DNA from: Candidatus Bathyarchaeota archaeon
Lineage (GTDB): Archaea; Thermoproteota; Bathyarchaeia; TCS64
Reading direction: 5' to 3'
NCBI GenBank assembly: GCA_014729945.1
Contig: WJJC01000042.1
Span: 1-7,477 of the forward strand
Length of the DNA stretch: 7,477 nucleotides
A program made the translations under genes and the position numbers. The notes beneath the pieces were generated by a model. That model ran no database searches. It was not told the DNA's origin and saw only the letters and a program-made list of their open reading frames with translations. The first letter of the stretch is position 1, and each line of letters begins with the position of its first letter. Shown here piece by piece: positions 1 to 7,200 of the stretch.

Positions 1-1
1 A

Positions 2-691
2 ATCACAATACTAACACCCAGCCTTACATGCATAGCACAAAGACCGGGATACATCTACGACTATGCACATATCCTAACAGAAATAGAGATCGAAGCACTA
101 GAAGACCTATGCACACAAATAGACATGAACACCACAAACGAGATAATCATAGTAATACTTGAAAACCTGGACAATTATCAAGGCAATATCGAGTCAGCGA
201 AACTAGAGTACTATAACGAGAAACCCCTCGACAACATAGTCGGCATAGGTAAAGAGGGAAAAGACAATGGCGTATTGATACTAATCGCGTTTAAAGAAAG
301 AGAATGGGCATTTGAAACCGGATATGGAGCCGAAGGGTATCTAACGGATAGTGAATCAGGCAGAATAGGTCGAGAGGTCATAACCCCGTATTTTCAAGAA
401 GATGAGTATTATACGGGTTTATTCATCACCATAGCAACCATAGGAGAGGAAATGGGCTACGACCTAGAGGCCTTCGATCCTGTAAAAAACGAACCTCCTG
501 ATCCAAGTCTATTCGATATTCTCCTAGAAGACCCGCTGACACTTGTATGGTGGCTCCTAGGATCAGGCGGAGATTACGCCCTAATAATCCTAGTTTTACT
601 TGTCATAGCAATCATAGCCCGTTCTCTTCTAACGGGTGGCTTAGGTGGGGGAGGCAGAAGCGGCGGCGGAGGCTCAAAAGGCCGATGGTGA
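2..691 (+). CDS. TPM-domain (YgcG/TLP18.3-like) membrane protein, 5'-truncated by the window edge
   Basis: The reading frame is open from base 2, so the first in-frame ATG (125) is internal and the true start lies left of the window. About 229 residues are visible. The first dozen look like the end of a signal peptide (ITILTPSLTCIAQ), followed by a TPM domain from roughly residue 14 to 155: RPGYIYDYAHIL matches the usual start, then IGKEGKDNGVLILIAF and ETGYGAEGYLTDSESGRIGREVI match the conserved core (K-x-N-G-V-L, G-Y-G-x-E-G, L-T-D). A single membrane helix follows at about 192-209 (YALIILVLLVIAIIA), then a short Gly/Ser-rich tail ending in SKGRW. This order (signal peptide, extracytoplasmic TPM domain, helix, Gly-rich tail) is typical of the YgcG-like family. 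TPM proteins have been linked to acid phosphatase activity and membrane-protein quality control; the substrate here is unknown. The family call is secure, the function is not. Confidence 0.9.
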   Translation: MTILTPSLTCIAQRPGYIYDYAHILTEIEIEALEDLCTQIDMNTTNEIIIVILENLDNYQGNIESAKLEYYNEKPLDNIVGIGKEGKDNGVLILIAFKEREWAFETGYGAEGYLTDSESGRIGREVITPYFQEDEYYTGLFITIATIGEEMGYDLEAFDPVKNEPPDPSLFDILLEDPLTLVWWLLGSGGDYALIILVLLVIAIIARSLLTGGLGGGGRSGGGGSKGRW

Positions 692-984
692 AAACACGCG
701 AACCCGATTCAAGACCATCCATAACCCGACTTTGTGCGAGGAGCTTAACCTAATCACAGACAACCACCATCAGACACAAAGATTAGAATGAACCACCCTA
801 ACCCGGAGCCCTAATTGGGCCTAATACATTTACATAAACCCAAGAACCCATACTCTGAGACACCGGGACAAGAATCCTGCACGTCAAGCCAATAACCCAT
901 AGCCCAAGTATATCATCAAAATACAACTCCATCCTAGGTTATACTACCGTACAGTATTTATCCCTACACCACATATCATATATC
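692..984. other. C/A-rich intergenic region with no recognisable gene
   Basis: No convincing ORF or RNA gene was found between the TPM gene and the small ORF. The + strand is C-rich over G (18 C to 9 G in 721-780; 17 to 9 in 781-840) although nothing appears to be coded. A short GCCC/GGGC hairpin around 806-820 is too weak to call a terminator. The right end carries the promoter-like element of the next gene. Confidence 0.5.
952..963 (+). promoter_or_regulatory. Archaeal TATA-like box for the 56-aa ORF
   Basis: The element CAGTATTTATCC is centred about 28 bases upstream of the ATG at 985. That is the spacing expected between an archaeal TATA box and a start codon that coincides with the transcription start (leaderless mRNA). 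No Shine-Dalgarno sequence lies before the ATG, which fits. Assigned by eye from position and AT-richness in a C/A-rich setting. Confidence 0.4.
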
Positions 985-1155
985 ATGGATAAATGGAAGT
1001 ATCTCAAAGAAGTAAAGAAAGAAAAATTCGAAGAATTTTGCAAGAACTATAGGGAAAAACACCCCAAACAACTATGCGGATACGCAACAGCAACATCAAA
1101 CAACCCAGGCATGGTCGCCATATACACCAAAGAAAAAACCAGCAAGCCCACATAA
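985..1155 (+). CDS. Small hypothetical protein, 56 aa
   Basis: An ORF from ATG 985 to TAA 1153-1155 encodes a 56-residue, strongly basic and charged protein. The first half (MDKWKYLKEVKKEKFEEFCK, continuing to about residue 30) reads as an amphipathic Lys/Glu helix; the second half (GYATATSNNPGMVAIYTKEK) could form one or two strands. There are two cysteines (C19, C31) but no clear metal motif. No signal peptide or membrane helix is present, so it is probably cytoplasmic. Support for it being real: a TATA-like box 28 bases upstream, a protein-like composition with aromatic and hydrophobic spacing, and C/A-ending codons like those of the TPM gene. The opposite strand has an overlapping ORF that reads as an implausible run of hydrophobic residues and is taken as its shadow. 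Family unknown; function not assigned. Confidence 0.5.
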   Translation: MDKWKYLKEVKKEKFEEFCKNYREKHPKQLCGYATATSNNPGMVAIYTKEKTSKPT

Positions 1156-1458
1156 ACCCAGAACACCTAACTAAACCCCATCCACCCAATACACTACACA
1201 CCAAAAGAACACGATAATACACGGGTATGAAAAAACAATTATTAACAAAGAGGACATAATGGGGATTCTAAGTGGCCATAGAAATGGTTTATGCACCCAT
1301 GGAGAAGGATTCGAGATTATATGGATTTGGATAGCCTCATTAGTAGAAAGATACGCTTACATATGTCGATAATCCTCGGTAGAGAAACATAGAAATAATT
1401 GATTGCTAAACAATTGAAATGATTTGGAATTAGTTCTTTATTTAAACGAGGACCGTTT
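1156..1458. other. Intergenic region between convergent genes; sharp composition change near 1225
   Basis: The left part (1156-1225) is extremely C/A-rich on the + strand (25 C against 3 G in 1141-1200). From about 1225 the sequence becomes AT-rich and balanced. A + strand frame is open from 1175 to 1372, but its only good start (ATG 1259) gives just 37 residues, so it is noted as doubtful and not called a gene. No tRNA, terminator or repeat array was recognised. The genes on either side point towards each other, so this is where both transcripts should end. Confidence 0.45.
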
Positions 1459-1731
1459 CTAAGATTCTAATAGATCCAGTAGTTTATTTGCATCATTTTC
1501 AGTTAATAACACTCGTGTAAGCTTAACTTCAACTGCGTCTTTAAGCATAAGACCAGTTCTGGGATCATAGTGAAAGTTATCTGTGATCTTGTATAAGATT
1601 TGGGGAAATCTCTTCTTTTCAACAATACACTTGGGGCGTCCGGATAGAAGTGGTTCAAATATAATATAGTCATTATTTTCCCAAATATGATGAGAGCCGT
1701 TTTCTAGTTGGAAAAGATATCTTTTTTCCAT
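1459..1731 (-). CDS. Hypothetical protein, 90 aa, family not recognised
   Basis: The ORF runs from ATG 1731 to TAG 1461-1459. The start is well bounded: an in-frame TAA lies two codons upstream, so no longer start is possible. The 90-residue product (begins MEKRYLFQLENGSHHIWENN, ends LTENDANKLLDLLES) has no signal peptide and no membrane helix and is probably cytoplasmic. Alternating hydrophobic and charged residues in the first 70 positions suggest a small beta-rich fold, followed by a C-terminal helix (about 77-90, TENDANKLLDLLES). One cysteine (C35) is present. A TATA-like box lies about 40 bases upstream and no Shine-Dalgarno sequence is visible. It lies 351 bp downstream of the alkaline phosphatase on the same strand, too far to infer an operon. 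Composition is AT-rich and unlike the C/A-rich genes to its left. Function not assigned. Confidence 0.65.
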   Translation of the reverse strand: MEKRYLFQLENGSHHIWENNDYIIFEPLLSGRPKCIVEKKRFPQILYKITDNFHYDPRTGLMLKDAVEVKLTRVLLTENDANKLLDLLES

Positions 1732-1767
1732 ACATTAATCCGAGGACTCTATCCAATTATATTTTAC

Positions 1768-1778
1768 TTATATATTTT
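1768..1778 (-). promoter_or_regulatory. TATA-like box upstream of the 90-aa gene
   Basis: Read on the minus strand the sequence is AAATATATAAG, centred about 41 bases before the ATG at 1731. An archaeal transcript starting about 25 bases downstream of it would have a leader of roughly 15 bases. The whole spacer is AT-rich, so chance TATA-like matches are likely and a second candidate lies at 1756-1766. Confidence 0.3.
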
Positions 1779-2058
1779 TTTATAATTACATTAGCTATGT
1801 ATACTATATTCTACTATGCATCATTATTCAACCTAAAATTACTATAATAAAAAAATACTGAATACGAACATAGAAAAGATTCACATCAATAGAAAAAATT
1901 AGTTAAGATTTATGTCAAAAAGAATTATTAGATTTTTCATGAACTATGTTATTGTAAAGAAATGAAACATACTTATTGTAGAAATAACCCATATTTGTTT
2001 TATGACTATACATAGTGCCTTTGAGTTAGAAACATAATATCGATAGAATAGGTTTGAA

Positions 2059-2082
2059 TAATAAAAAGAGAATATGGAAGAG
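2059..2082 (-). terminator. Possible T-rich terminator after the alkaline phosphatase gene
   Basis: Directly after the TAA stop (2085-2083), the minus strand reads a T-rich run containing TTCTCTTTTTATTATT. Archaeal transcription commonly ends at oligo-T tracts without a stem, so this is a reasonable termination site. The assignment rests only on composition and position. Confidence 0.35.
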
Positions 2083-3780
2083 TTACTCTGCTATACCAAT
2101 AGCATTGAGATAGTTACAGCAATCCTCGGGTATATATACCTCGCCTGTCATCGGGGCATAGACAACAATACCACTTAAGTGGGTATAATATCCAGTCGAT
2201 CTAGTAACAACATCAGACCCCGCATTAATAGATGCAACTCCTTCCTGTAACTCGATATTTATTATCGGGTCCTCAGGATTAGATGTATCAACTGACCATT
2301 GATCAGATTCTAAGACATCACTGAGTTTTATGAAAAGATCATCCTGAGTATCCTCCAGACTTGCACCCAAGGCATCAGCAACAAGGTGAGCTAACTCAGT
2401 GTTATCATAGTGACCTATAGGCCTATTATGACCTGAGTAGGTATAAGACCAAAGAGGTACGTCTCCACCATTGTGCCCGAATGTTGTCCACCCGAACACG
2501 GTGTAATCCTCGGATATTACATGTGCTAATGCATAGTTTAAACTTACATCTTCCTCTGTTAGATCAATGATCTTTTGCGCGGATTCATCAGTTATGTCTA
2601 GTCCCCAATATGTTCCTACAGCATTTTTTATACCTGAGACTGAGACATCATCAATCATGTAAGATAATGCACCGCTCGTCATTGTCATACCTTCTAATGG
2701 ATCCATAAAGTCATCATAGTTTATCGAAGTATATCCAGCGCCTTCACCATAGTTACCCATCGTCATCCCACCTGTGTTGTGGTCAGGGAAAACCAGTACA
2801 AGAGTCTGTTTATCTCTCGCCGCATAATCTACTGCTACCTTCACTGCATCATCGAATTCAAGGAAATCTGTTATCATGTATATTGGATCATTGTTGTGTC
2901 CAGCCCAGTCAATTTGACTACCTTCAACCATAAGGAAGAAACCATGAGGATCCTTCGAGAGGATCTCAATTGCCTTCTCAGTCATCTCTGATAGGCTTGG
3001 CTGGGAGGGATGAAATTGTTCTCTGTCCATCTCAGCGTCCATATGACTATCATCGAATAATCCCCAGACTGGCCCTCTAGTAACAGCATTCATTCCTTCT
3101 TTACTGTCTACAATGGTGTATCCTCTCTGGATTAATTCATTGTAGAGATTTCTATTATCAGTCCTTTTTCCACTCCAAGATGCCCCAAAAGAGGTAGTAT
3201 AAGTGTCATAACTGGGTATAAGATGTCTGAAGCCTCCACCGAGTACTACATCGATGTCCTGATAAACCATGTTCTCCATTATCTCATTGTCTTTACCTCT
3301 GTCATCAACGTGAGACGCATATGCTGCTGGTGTGGCATGTGTTATTCTACTTGTGGCCACAAGACCTACTGATTTTCTATTTAGTTTTACTGCTTCCATT
3401 ACGGAGGCAACCGGAGAATAAGGCTCAGCGGTTGGCGTTACCATTGGTAGAAGATCATCTGTTCGGGGGCCTATTCCTAAGAACCTGACAGTTGTCTTAT
3501 GACCTGTAGCGAAAGCTGTACCCGCGGCTGCGGACCCTGTTATTAGACTATTCGACATGTATGTCGATACGCTTCCTGATTCCATTCCATCGAGTGTTAG
3601 TGGTTCGCCTTTATACCATCGGGCAGCGGTCTGTATATTCTGGTTGCAACCATCTGGCACTAGAACGATTACATTCTTGTACTTTCTATTGTTGTACCTA
3701 GCTCCCGCACCTATTAAGCTAGATGCGAGTGTACTAATCATCACTAGTACGATAACTGCTTTTTTCCTATTGTTTTTCAT
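2083..3780 (-). CDS. Secreted alkaline phosphatase, PhoA superfamily (cold-active/Vibrio-like active site)
   Basis: A complete 565-residue phosphomonoesterase, predicted to act outside the membrane. Residues 1-27 form a signal peptide: a basic start (KNNRKK), a hydrophobic core, then AGA just before R28. Active-site parts, with E. coli PhoA equivalents, are D43 (D51) in VPDG, nucleophile S83 (S102) in TGSAAAGT, H148 and T150 (D153, T155) in THATPA, R161 (R166), E286 (E322), D291 (D327), W292 (K328) and H295 (H331) in VEGSQIDWAGH, D333-H334 (D369-H370) in PDHNTGG, and H436 (H412). All zinc ligands are present. The His/Trp pair replacing Asp153/Lys328 is the arrangement of the Vibrio and TAB5 enzymes. 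Asp101, next to the serine, is Gly82 here. The part after about residue 480 is an additional C-terminal region. Start: ATG 3780 begins a standard signal peptide; no Shine-Dalgarno is visible. The large surface-protein gene lies upstream on the same strand, 473 bp away. No ribosomal or regulatory neighbour explains its control. Confidence 0.95.
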   Translation of the reverse strand: MKNNRKKAVIVLVMISTLASSLIGAGARYNNRKYKNVIVLVPDGCNQNIQTAARWYKGEPLTLDGMESGSVSTYMSNSLITGSAAAGTAFATGHKTTVRFLGIGPRTDDLLPMVTPTAEPYSPVASVMEAVKLNRKSVGLVATSRITHATPAAYASHVDDRGKDNEIMENMVYQDIDVVLGGGFRHLIPSYDTYTTSFGASWSGKRTDNRNLYNELIQRGYTIVDSKEGMNAVTRGPVWGLFDDSHMDAEMDREQFHPSQPSLSEMTEKAIEILSKDPHGFFLMVEGSQIDWAGHNNDPIYMITDFLEFDDAVKVAVDYAARDKQTLVLVFPDHNTGGMTMGNYGEGAGYTSINYDDFMDPLEGMTMTSGALSYMIDDVSVSGIKNAVGTYWGLDITDESAQKIIDLTEEDVSLNYALAHVISEDYTVFGWTTFGHNGGDVPLWSYTYSGHNRPIGHYDNTELAHLVADALGASLEDTQDDLFIKLSDVLESDQWSVDTSNPEDPIINIELQEGVASINAGSDVVTRSTGYYTHLSGIVVYAPMTGEVYIPEDCCNYLNAIGIAE

Positions 3781-3811
3781 TTTTATCTAGTTTTTCTATG
3801 CTGTTATTCTT

Positions 3812-3823
3812 GTTTATACTTTA
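3812..3823 (-). promoter_or_regulatory. TATA-like box for the alkaline phosphatase gene
   Basis: On the minus strand the sequence reads TAAAGTATAAAC, centred about 38 bases before the ATG at 3780. A transcript starting about 25 bases downstream would have a leader of around 11 bases, which fits the missing Shine-Dalgarno sequence. Other TATA-like elements farther upstream (3877-3889, 3929-3941, 3961-3972) are alternatives. Confidence 0.35.
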
Positions 3824-3876
3824 TCTGCATAAACATAATATCATATTATAATTATCATACGGTATATCTTTATAGA

Positions 3877-3941
3877 TATTTATAATTTAACTATAATACC
3901 ATCATATTATTTATTCTCTAAATATATCTATTTATAATTTA
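3877..3941. repeat. 13-bp perfect direct repeat, TATTTATAATTTA
   Basis: Copies lie at 3877-3889 and 3929-3941, 52 bases apart. On the minus strand each reads TAAATTATAAATA, which resembles an archaeal TATA box, 97 and 149 bases before the phosphatase start. A separate 10-bp repeat, ATCATATTAT, occurs at 3840-3849 and 3901-3910. They may be paired control sites or alternative promoters for the phosphatase, but chance is a serious possibility in such AT-rich DNA. Confidence 0.4.
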
Positions 3942-3960
3942 GAGGTCATCCTTTCCCTTA

Positions 3961-3976
3961 ACTTATATAAATAACC
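3961..3976. promoter_or_regulatory. Strong TATA-like element, orientation uncertain
   Basis: ACTTATATAAATAACC is the best archaeal TATA-like sequence in the window. Read on the + strand it would start a transcript near 3993, ahead of short ORFs at 4022 and 4057 and running antisense towards the end of the large gene. Read on the minus strand it could drive the phosphatase with a leader of about 150 bases. The near-symmetry of the box prevents a choice. Confidence 0.35.
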
Positions 3977-4141
3977 TCAAACATCTTTGTTATACTGCAG
4001 GAAATTCAATATACACGTTACATGAAACTAGGAAACTTATCCCCCATCTTAGTTTTATGAGGTTGATTCTTAATTATCCAGGTAGGAAAAACATGCCTTT
4101 TCATATAATAAACAATATTTCGGGCCACCCAAAGATATAAC

Positions 4142-4173
4142 AAAATATCTTAACCTATCTAAAAATATCTTAA
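4142..4173. repeat. Tandem 12-bp repeat AAAATATCTTAA with adjoining inverted repeat
   Basis: Two perfect copies lie at 4142-4153 and 4162-4173, exactly 20 bases apart. The first copy also forms an inverted repeat with AAGATAT at 4132-4138 (partner ATATCTT at 4145-4151, loop of 6). It lies about 80-110 bases downstream of the end of the large surface-protein gene. It could be part of a transcription end region or a protein-binding site; no factor can be named. Confidence 0.4.
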
Positions 4174-4228
4174 TGACTATAATGTCAACTTTTCACTAAC
4201 AACCTCGACCCTAGAGATATTACCACAC

Positions 4229-4245
4229 CTGCTACGAAAAAGCAG
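4229..4245 (-). terminator. Small hairpin just after the large surface-protein gene
   Basis: CTGCT (4229-4233) and AGCAG (4241-4245) can pair around a 7-base loop, 8 bases past the TGA stop at 4256-4254. On the minus strand the loop is T-rich. The stem is only 5 bp, so this is a weak terminator candidate. Confidence 0.2.
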
Positions 4246-4253
4246 AACAGAGT

Positions 4254-7200
4254 TCATCTAAAAGAATATGCTACCTCATATCCCTCAAAACTATTATTAG
4301 ATTTAGGGGTAAACTCAACATCACCAACAATAGACACTCCATTCCATTCTGCAACCACCAAGTCATTTTTATCATCAATCCAAGCAACAGTAACCAAAGG
4401 ATCATCACCACTAAGATTAGCCTTCACCTGCATCCATCTTTGATCATTCCCATTACTACCCGAATAAGTCTCCCAGTTATTCGTACTGTGACTCCATCCT
4501 CCTGAAGGCGTCCAAGTCTTGTAACTCAGATTATTCTTATTTTTATCCCCACCTGCCACAAAAAACCTTGTGACAGTAGGCTCCCAATCTCCATCAATAC
4601 ATCGTGTATCACTGGTCTCCATACTATAATCTAGAACTTCCCCATTACCATTCCAGCTGCTTCCAGTCCATTCTACAGCAGTAACCGCAGTTGATGTATC
4701 TAAACCAACAAGCATCATTCTATCGGTTCCATTCAAATATTGAGGCTTTAAAGAGAGCCAATTCCAGTTCCACCAATTACCACTCATAGTAAAAGAAGAC
4801 GCTGAACTCCATCCAGCATCCCATGTAAAGTATTTGATCTTCATCTCATCACTCATAACAGCCAAACAGTCCCCCGAAGTATACTCCCACGCAATATCAA
4901 TAGACTCGTACTCGATCGCGGATGGCCCATTAGAGACCCTTCTCCAATCAACCCAATCACCACAATCCCACACAGCCATTGAATACTCCCACCAACCAGA
5001 ATCCAATCCAATAAAACCAATCTGATCACTGTTCGGATCTGAAGCAAGCTTTACCCAACGATAATCTATATTCGCAGGCCAGTTATCCTTAGGATCATCC
5101 AGATATTGCTCACTACTCCAATTGGAGCCGTCCCATACACGGTAACCTAGTTCTTGAAACCCATTGTTTTCTATGCTATTATCATATACCAATATTGCAT
5201 CACCTGAACTAGACTCATATGCAAGGTCAAAGGGACGCATCGCGTCATTATTTATCCCAGTCCATAGTCTAGTGATTTCAGTCGGAGGACTCCATTGTTC
5301 GCCGTCATACACATAAGCTTCAAGGTATCCTGTTGTGGTTAATATGACTAGTATAGTCTCATTTCTCCGGGGCATAACCGGACAGGTTTCTACAACTATC
5401 TCTCTTATATCACCCTGTGCAGGGTAGCTGATCTGAGTTTCATCGCTCCAGGAGTTAGTATAGGTTCTGTAATGGGGTATGGAATAGTCGTTGCTTGGAA
5501 GAGTATATTGATTTAGTGAGACAGAGTCTATGTTCCAATTTGATGTAATAGTATCTGCGATTTCTAATTCTCCCTTGAACCTGATGCTAAAACTTGGTTC
5601 AATATATTCTGTGACCGTAAAATTGTTCCAACTGTTTTCGATTAACTCAGATGTTAATTCTATCCATTGAATTGAGTCCCATATTGATAGCGATAAACCT
5701 TCATCGCTAAAGTCCCCAGTTTTTACGCATAGCTGGGTTTCCTCATAAGTTTCTACATCAGTGAACCCGGACTCTATATCTATCTCATTGTTAATAGAAG
5801 CAGGCTGATAAGGAAGTTCGATAACAGAAGCTCTTGTCTCATGTCTATCGTACTCTTGATTTGCTGGGTTGTACTGAGATTCACTCCAACTATTAGCAGA
5901 GTCAAGTCTTGGAAGGTTAAAGTCCCTTCTAAACGCGGTGCCAGTTCCCTTTGTTGAGCAGCTCATCATAATAATAGTTCTACTTGTATTAACAGGATTG
6001 ATTGAGTTGATTCTTGTGTTATCGTTGTTTTTAGGGTCCCAGTCATAGCTGAATCTTTGAATAGTAGGTGGATTGGTTTCAGGGAACTCTATAACATACC
6101 ATCTGACAAGCGGGTTTCTTCCGTTATTATATTGCCCGAGGGTAATCTCGTTGGTATCCGTTATACTATAGTAGACTTGTACTTGTTGAATGCCGTTTTG
6201 CTCTGTCCACCAGTTAGCAAGCATTATCGATCGACTGGGGTCAACTACGGGGTCATCTGGTTGACCCCTTCCAGAGATAAGATCTGTTACTGTGGTGGAG
6301 GATACTTGATTTTCCCCCGTATATACCTTGTATTCTTGGTTCCACTCAATTATCTCGTATCTTATTTTTGTGGTTGATCCTGTGCTGGCTGTGTGTCTTT
6401 TAACAGTTAGTGTATCGGGTTGTGTTAGGTGAATATTGCAAAATGTGTTTTCCCAGTCGTTCCTATTATTACTAGACCCACTGTGACCTCCATACATTAC
6501 GGTACATTGATCGTGATCGGATACTCCGGACACTGGAATCTGGATGGTTTCTTCCCCGGTGTTGAGTGTTGCTTCTCCTCTTTGTATTACTGTAAATTCT
6601 TGGTTCAGGCACTCTACTATGAACCAGCTTACATAGAGACCGTTTGAACTTGTTTCCCGAGTAAAGGTGATTTCTGTACTACTTGAAATATAGCTATGAC
6701 AACTTCCTTCATCTGGTTCCCTTGGTGCGGATGTTCCAGCACTATACATTATCAGAAGGCTATGATCTGGATCTATTGTACCTCCAATACTCTGGATGCT
6801 TTGTGTCCCGGTGTTAAACTCGAATGAGCCATGGTATACCTTGTAGCCGGTTTCAGGAGATATGCTTGTTTCCTCTGTTAATGTGGAGAATATGTTGCCG
6901 GTGTTTTTGAGGTTGTTGAAATTGTCGTATGTTCCCTTGGTGGGTTGGGGATCTAGGTTTGTTTCTTCAAGGTCTATATAGTCTTGTTTTGATTTTGCCG
7001 GTGTTTGGTTGTTTGCTGCGTATATCAGGAAATGTGGGTTGTTTGGTGTGGTTGGTGGTTCTGGTGGTGTAGGTGTTGGTTCTTGTGGTTGATAGACTAT
7101 TGCTATGCTTTCTTTTGTGTTTCCTTGGGTTCCTATTTGGATTTGGTATACTGTGTCTTGGGTAAATCCTTTAGTATAATTAATAACTAGTAGGCCAACC

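Larger units (their letters stand above)
1732..2082. other. AT-rich spacer, no gene seen
   Basis: This 351-bp stretch between the alkaline phosphatase and the 90-aa gene has only very short ORFs (for example 17 codons from 1912 on the + strand) with no supporting signals. No structured RNA was recognised. It contains the 90-aa gene promoter candidate at one end and the likely phosphatase transcript end at the other. Confidence 0.5.
3781..4253. other. AT-rich 473-bp intergenic region with repeats and promoter-like boxes
   Basis: This region separates the large surface-protein gene from the alkaline phosphatase. From left to right it holds a TATA-like box for the phosphatase, two pairs of short direct repeats (3840-3941), a strong TATA-like sequence readable on either strand (3961-3972), two very short + strand ORFs with an ATGA overlap (4022-4060 and 4057-4140), a pair of 12-bp tandem repeats (4142-4173), and a small hairpin just after the stop of the large gene. 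No gene could be supported with confidence. Confidence 0.5.

Noticed and set aside
683..719. Possible RNA hairpin or tRNA-like T-arm around GAACCCGATTCAAG
   Set aside because: GATGGT/ACCATC can pair, but no cloverleaf can be built on either strand and half of it lies in the TPM coding sequence.
547..753. + strand ORF of 68 codons overlapping the 3' end of the TPM gene
   Set aside because: Arg- and Pro-rich out-of-frame reading of the well-supported TPM protein's helix and Gly-rich tail.
1004..1222. Minus-strand ORF of 72 codons over the small 56-aa gene
   Set aside because: It reads as an unbroken run of hydrophobic, Cys- and Trp-rich residues, as expected from the complement of a C/A-rich strand, and has no promoter signal.
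1175..1372. Open + strand frame with a 37-codon ORF from ATG 1259
   Set aside because: Too short, with no promoter, no recognisable motif and an abrupt composition change inside the frame; it could be a gene remnant but there is no evidence.
2..3780. A linked phosphate system built from the TPM protein and the alkaline phosphatase
   Set aside because: Both families can have phosphatase activity, but the genes are about 1.4 kb apart and on opposite strands, and TPM function varies, so no system is claimed.
3557..3790. + strand ORF of 77 codons opposite the phosphatase start
   Set aside because: It is the antisense shadow of the signal peptide and first active-site motif of a secure gene.
6057..6377. 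+ strand ORF of 106 codons opposite the large surface protein
   Set aside because: It lies wholly antisense to a long frame with clear repeat modules; no family or start signal was recognised.
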